This document shows, piece after piece, positions 58,901 through 64,000 of a stretch of DNA of 64,000 bases. The DNA comes from Scylla paramamosain (Eukaryota > Arthropoda > Malacostraca > Decapoda > Portunidae). The notes below the pieces were generated by a model, which was not told the DNA's origin, searched no databases, and saw only the letters and a list, made by a program, of their open reading frames with translations. Position numbers and translations under genes: made by a program. The stretch's first letter is position 1. Every line of letters starts with the position of its first letter. The stretch is taken from NCBI RefSeq assembly GCF_035594125.1, contig NC_087181.1, positions 6,992,840-7,056,839 on the forward strand, given 5' to 3'.

Positions 58901-59174
58901 AAAAAAAGTGTGATTTGAGCGACTTCCAACTTGTTAGGAACAAAAACGTGAAATTCAATGAAAATATCACGATATTGGATAAAAAAAAAAAAGGATATTG
59001 AAAGAGTATTATGAGTATTTTCAGCTTCTTAGGTAAAAAAAAAAAAAAAAACGCTAAAAAACGTCAATAGCACACTATATCTAGAAACAGAACAACATTA
59101 CTAAAAACGTCTTTTATATGTTTTGAGCTTCTTAGGTGCTAAATCACCAAAGTGCATGCAAAGCACCCTGTATG

Positions 59175-59388
<214 letters not shown>

Positions 59389-61446
59389 TGTGTCGAGTGT
59401 TTTTCAGCTTACGTACTAAAACGGTAAAACGCATGGAAAACACTGTTTGTGGAGAAAAAAAAAATACCAACAATGTGTATTATCAGCGTAATAAGTAGTA
59501 AAACGCCAAAATGCATGCAGAACGCCCTATATGAAGTAACGAAACGACATTTCGAAAAACGTGTCATTTAGGTGTTTTTTTTTTTTTTTTTAGGGTATTA
59601 GGCACCAAAACGCTAAAAAAAAAAAAAACATGGAAAATACCCTATATAGGAAAACGAAACAACTTCAACAAAAACGTGTCCTTTGTGTGCTTTTGAGCTT
59701 CTTACGTACCAAAACGATAACAATTTATGAACAAAAAAAAAAAAACAATATTAGCAAAAAACGTGTGATTGAGTGTTTTTGAGCTTGTTAGATAACTAAT
59801 CGCCAAAATGCATGCAAAGTTTCAGATATGGGGAAAAGAAAAGATATTAACGCTGTTTTTCAGCTTCTTATGTAACGAAACGCTAAAACACGTAAATAGC
59901 ATTTTTATATGAAGAAACAGAACATCATTACGAAAAACGTGTATTATGGGTGCTTTTCCCCATGTTAGGGACCAAAACGCCAAAATACATATAAAGCACC
60001 CTATGTGAAGAAACTGAACGACATGATCACAAACATGTATTATGAATATTTTTCAGTTTGTTAGTTATCAAAACGCCAAAGTACATGCAAAGCATCCTAT
60101 AGAAGAAGAGAGAGAAAAAAAAAAAAAACATTACCAAAAACATATCTTTTGAGTGTTTTTCAGCTTCGTACGTACCGAAACTCTAAAAGTGATGCAAAAC
60201 GCACTTTACTGAGAAATAGAGCATTAACAAAAACGTGTGTTTTAAGTGTTTTTAAGTTAGTTAGGTACCAAAACGACAGAATGCATGTAGAATACCTTGT
60301 CTGGAGTAACTAAAAGATAGTACCTGCAACGTGCCATTTGGGAATTTTCGAGCAAATTAGGCAACAAAAAGCTAAAAAGCATGGAAATAGCTCTATATAA
60401 GAAAAGAAAACAACATTGTCAAAAACGTTTCTTTTTAGTGTTTTTGAGCGTACAAAACGCTAAAATGTGAGCAAAGAAACATTTATGGGAAACTTTAGCA
60501 AAAAATTCTTATTTCAGTGTCTTTTAACTTGTTAGGTACTAGACCCCATATTGCATGCAAAGAACCCTATTTAAGGAAACGAAACGATATTAACAGAAAC
60601 GTGTATTATGAGTGTTTTTATTTTTATTTTTTTATGTACCAAAACGCTAAAACACGTGAATATTACTCTATATGAGAGAGAAAAAAAAAAAAACATTAAC
60701 AAAACCAGTAACAAAACCACCAGAAACTTGTCATTTAGGTGTTTTGAGCGTATTAGGCAGCAAAACGCTAAAAAAGCAAGGAAAACACCCTATATGGGAA
60801 AACAAGATAACATTAACAAAATCGAGTGTTTTTGAGCTTCTTACGTACCAAAACGATAAAAGGCGTCCAAAACAATATTAGCAAAAACGTATGTTCTGAG
60901 ATTTTTTTTTAGCTTGTTAGGTAACAAAACTCCAAAATGTATGCAAATTACCCTATATAGGTAAAAGAAACGATATTAACATAAAGGTGTATTACGTCTT
61001 TTTCAGCTTCATAGATACCAAAAGTCTAAAACACGTGAATAATACTATATTTGCGGAAACAAAACAACATTACCAAAAGCGTACTTTATGAGTTTTTTTT
61101 TTCCCCATGATAGGTACCAAAACGCCTAAAAGCATAGTGAACACCATACATAAACGCCAAAATGCACACAAATTAACGGACATTGAGAAACGAAAAGTTA
61201 TTAAGAAAAAATATTATTATGAGTGTTTTTCAACATCTTATGTACGAAAACACTAAAACACGTGAATATCACTCTATATGGAGAAAAAAGCATTAACCAA
61301 ACAAATGGGTTTTTTCCTCATGTTAGGTATGACAATCTATACAGAATACCATATATAAAAAAACAGAACAACATTACCAAAAACGTATATTATAAGTGTT
61401 TTTGAGCTTCTTTGGTAATAAAATACTGAAACACGTGATTAGCACA

Positions 61447-61950
61447 TCCATTTAGGCGTTTTGGTTTCTAAAAAGCTGGAAAACGCTTAAATCATACGTT
61501 TTTGGTAATGTCTCCCGATAAAGGCTATTGTGCACGCGTTTTAGCATTTTGGAACGTAAGAAGCTCAAAAACACTCAAAAGACACCATTTTGATAATGTT
61601 GTTTTGATTTTTATATAGAGTGTCTTCCATGCTCTTTAGGGTTTTGGTGCCTAACGCTGAAAAGCCCCGAAATAACATTTTTTCTGGGAATGTCGTCTCT
61701 TTACCCTATAGAGGGTGAAATAGATTAATTTTTGCGTATTGGTACGTAATAAGCTGAAAAACATTCAAAATACACGTTTATGGCAATATTATTCTGTTTC
61801 TCCATGAAGTTTATTTTCTATGCATTATAGTGTTTTGGTACGTAAAAAGCTGAAAACATTCAAAAGAAACGTTTTTGTTTGTTTCTCCAGTATAGCTTAC
61901 TTTGCATGCACTTTCGCGTTTTCGAAAACACTACTAATACATGTTTTTGT
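61447..61950 (-). repeat. Satellite, inverted 8-monomer segment
   Basis: Reverse-complement monomers in reversed order: M (GCACGCGTTTTAGC), L (GTCTTCCATGCTC), K (TGGGAATGTCGTC), J (CTCCATGAAG) and I (GCTTACTTTGCATGCAC). It ends at about 61,950, where 5-mer satellite starts in + orientation (CCCTAAATGAGGAAAGG). Confidence 0.85.
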
Positions 61951-64000
61951 ACCCTAAATGAGGAAAGGAAACGCGATATCCAGAAAAGTGCCTTTTGAAT
62001 GTTTATTGGCGTGCTAGGCACCAAAACGCTAAAAAGCATGGAAAGCACCCTATAAAGGAAAATAAAACAACTTAAACAAAAACGTCTGTTTTCAGTGCTT
62101 TTGAGTTTCTTACCTACCGAAACGCTAAATCGCATGAAAAAAAAAAAAAAAACATGGAGAAATAATATTATCAAAAACAAATATTTCGAGTGTTTTTGAG
62201 TTAGTTAAGTAGAAAATAAATACCAAATAAATAAATACCAAAATGCCAACATGCATGTAAAGCAACCTATATGAAGAAATGAAACGAAATCACTAGAAAC
62301 TTGTCTTTTGTTATTTTCTTTTTTTTTTTAGCGTGTTAGGCACCAAATCAGTAAGAAGCAACGAAATCACCCTATAGGGGAATACAAAACTACTAAAACG
62401 TCTCTTTAGAGTGTTTTTTTTTTTTAGGTTCTTACGAACTAAAATGTCAAAATACATGCAAACACCCTGTTAGGTACCAAAGCACCAAAAAGAGCCTATA
62501 TGAGAAAATGAAAGGACATGACAAAAAACGTGTATTATGAGTTTTTTTTTCAGCTTCTTAGGTACCGAAACGCTAAAATAAATGAGAAGCACACTGTATG
62601 GAGAAAGAGAAAAACATTACCAAAATCGTGTAATTTGAATGCTTTTTTTCACATTGTCAGGTAGCAAAACACCATAATGCTTGCTCAGTATATGAAAAAA
62701 TTAAACAACAATGTAAAAATTGTGTTTTTATGTGTTTTCAGCGTGTTAGGCACGAAAACGCTAAATAGCATGGAAAGCACTTTATATAGAAATGCAAAAT
62801 AACATTACTAAAAGCATGTCTTTTAAGTGTTTTAAACTTTTTACGTTCCAAAACGCTAAAACACGTGCAACAAACACGAATAACCCTACCAAATAGAAAA
62901 ACCTTACCAAAAACGTGTATTTTGAGTCTTTTTCAGTCTGTTACGTACATCAACTTAAAAATGCATGTAAAGCATCCTGTATGTGGAAACGATAGGACAT
63001 TACGAGAAACGTGCATTATCAGTGTTTTGAGTCCCTTAAGTACCAAACACTAAACTGCCTGAATGAAAATTGAATATATCCTATATCTCTTAATGGAGAA
63101 ACAGAACATCACCAAAAATGTGGTTTTTAGTGTTTTTTTTTTACCTTGTTATGTACCAAAACGTCAAAAAACATACGAAGCATCCTATATGGGGAAATAG
63201 AAAGACATTAGGAGAAACAAGTTTTGTTAGTGTTTTTGAGCTTCCTAAATACCAAAACGCTAAAACGCATGAATAGCACCCTATATAGAGAAAAGGAACA
63301 ACATTAGCTAAAACCTTTATTTTGAGCGTTTTTCACATTATGTAGCAAAACATCATACTGCATGCAGATCCCTATATGAAGAAGCAAAACTATATTACAG
63401 GAAACGTGTCTTTTGAGTGTTTACTTGAGTGTTAGGAATCAAAATGCTAAAAAGCATTGAAAGCACCCTATTTGGCAATATAAAATAACATTACCAAGAA
63501 AGTATCTTTAGAGTGTTTTTGGCCTTCTTACGTCCAAAATCGCTGAAACGCATGCAAAACAACCTTTATGGAGAAACAGAATAACATTACCAAAAACTTG
63601 TATTTTGATTGTTTTTGTGCTTGTTAAGTACAAAAATGCCAAATTACACGCAAAGCATCCTATATGGAGAAAACAAAGGACATTACGAGAAAAGTATATT
63701 ATGAGAGATTTTGAGCTTTTTAGGTACCAAGACTCAAAAACACATGATTAGCACTTTATATGGAAAAACAACTCTACCGAAAACTTTTACTTAAACTCTT
63801 TTTCATATTGTTAAGTACCAAAAGACAAAATGCATTGGAAGCCCCCTTTATCGGGAAACGATACGACATTATCATCAACGTGCCTTTTCAGTGTTTTTCA
63901 ACGTGTTAGACACCAGAACGCTAAAAAGCATGGAAAGCACTCTATAAAGGAATACAAAACAACATTACTAAAAACGTGTTTTATAGGTTCTTATGTACAG
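61951..64000 (+). repeat. Satellite array, 5-monomer form, + orientation, runs off the end
   Basis: Starts within a B-type monomer (GAGGAAAGGAAACGCGATATCC), then C, D, E and A, repeating to the window end. C words (AGCATGG or AGCATTG) at about 63,454 and 63,927 are 473 bases apart, matching the 5-mer unit. One unit at about 63,100-63,300 has extra monomers. The array continues beyond base 64,000. Confidence 0.9.

Overview
This window looks like repeat-dense eukaryotic DNA with no recognisable cellular gene. About nine tenths of it is an AT-rich satellite with a monomer of about 96 bp. It is interrupted by long (TA)n, (TG)n and (ATT)n microsatellites, two copies of one non-LTR (LINE) retrotransposon, and two inverted copies of an unrecognised 0.86-kb repeat. 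The LINE protein (AP endonuclease plus reverse transcriptase of the Jockey/CR1 type) closely resembles elements I know from decapod crustaceans, especially swimming crabs. A decapod genome is therefore my best guess (inference from recall, no search run). The composition suits a heterochromatic or centromere-like region.

Layout: 1-200 non-satellite flank; 201-263 (ATT)n; from about 265 the satellite begins. The satellite occurs in two higher-order forms. The first is a 5-monomer unit (A-B-C-D-E, about 470 bp), found at about 265-20,820, 31,655-42,300 and 61,951-64,000. The second is an 8-monomer unit (F-G-H-I-J-K-L-M, about 730 bp), found at about 20,930-31,655 and 42,460-61,950. By matching diagnostic words, F=E, G=A, K=B, L=C and M=D, so the 8-mer reads as the 5-mer with three extra monomers (H-I-J) between A and B. 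Each change of form coincides with a reversal of array strand, sometimes with a (TA)n tract at the junction.

Inserted in the array: unknown repeat copy 1 at about 18,995-19,855 and inverted copy 2 at about 27,853-28,714; a near-full-length LINE at 34,220-37,504 (+), lying between two (TA)n tracts and broken by one frameshift; and a 5'-truncated copy of the same LINE at 50,657-51,588 (-), with different disabling changes. The array also carries many short perfect or near-perfect palindromes and several local tandem and inverted duplications, which point to fold-back or template-switch events.

Because the monomer length is a multiple of three, the satellite keeps reading frames open for a few units and yields many short reading frames. 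I regard all of them as non-coding. The only protein-coding sequence I can support is that of the two LINE copies, both defective as read.
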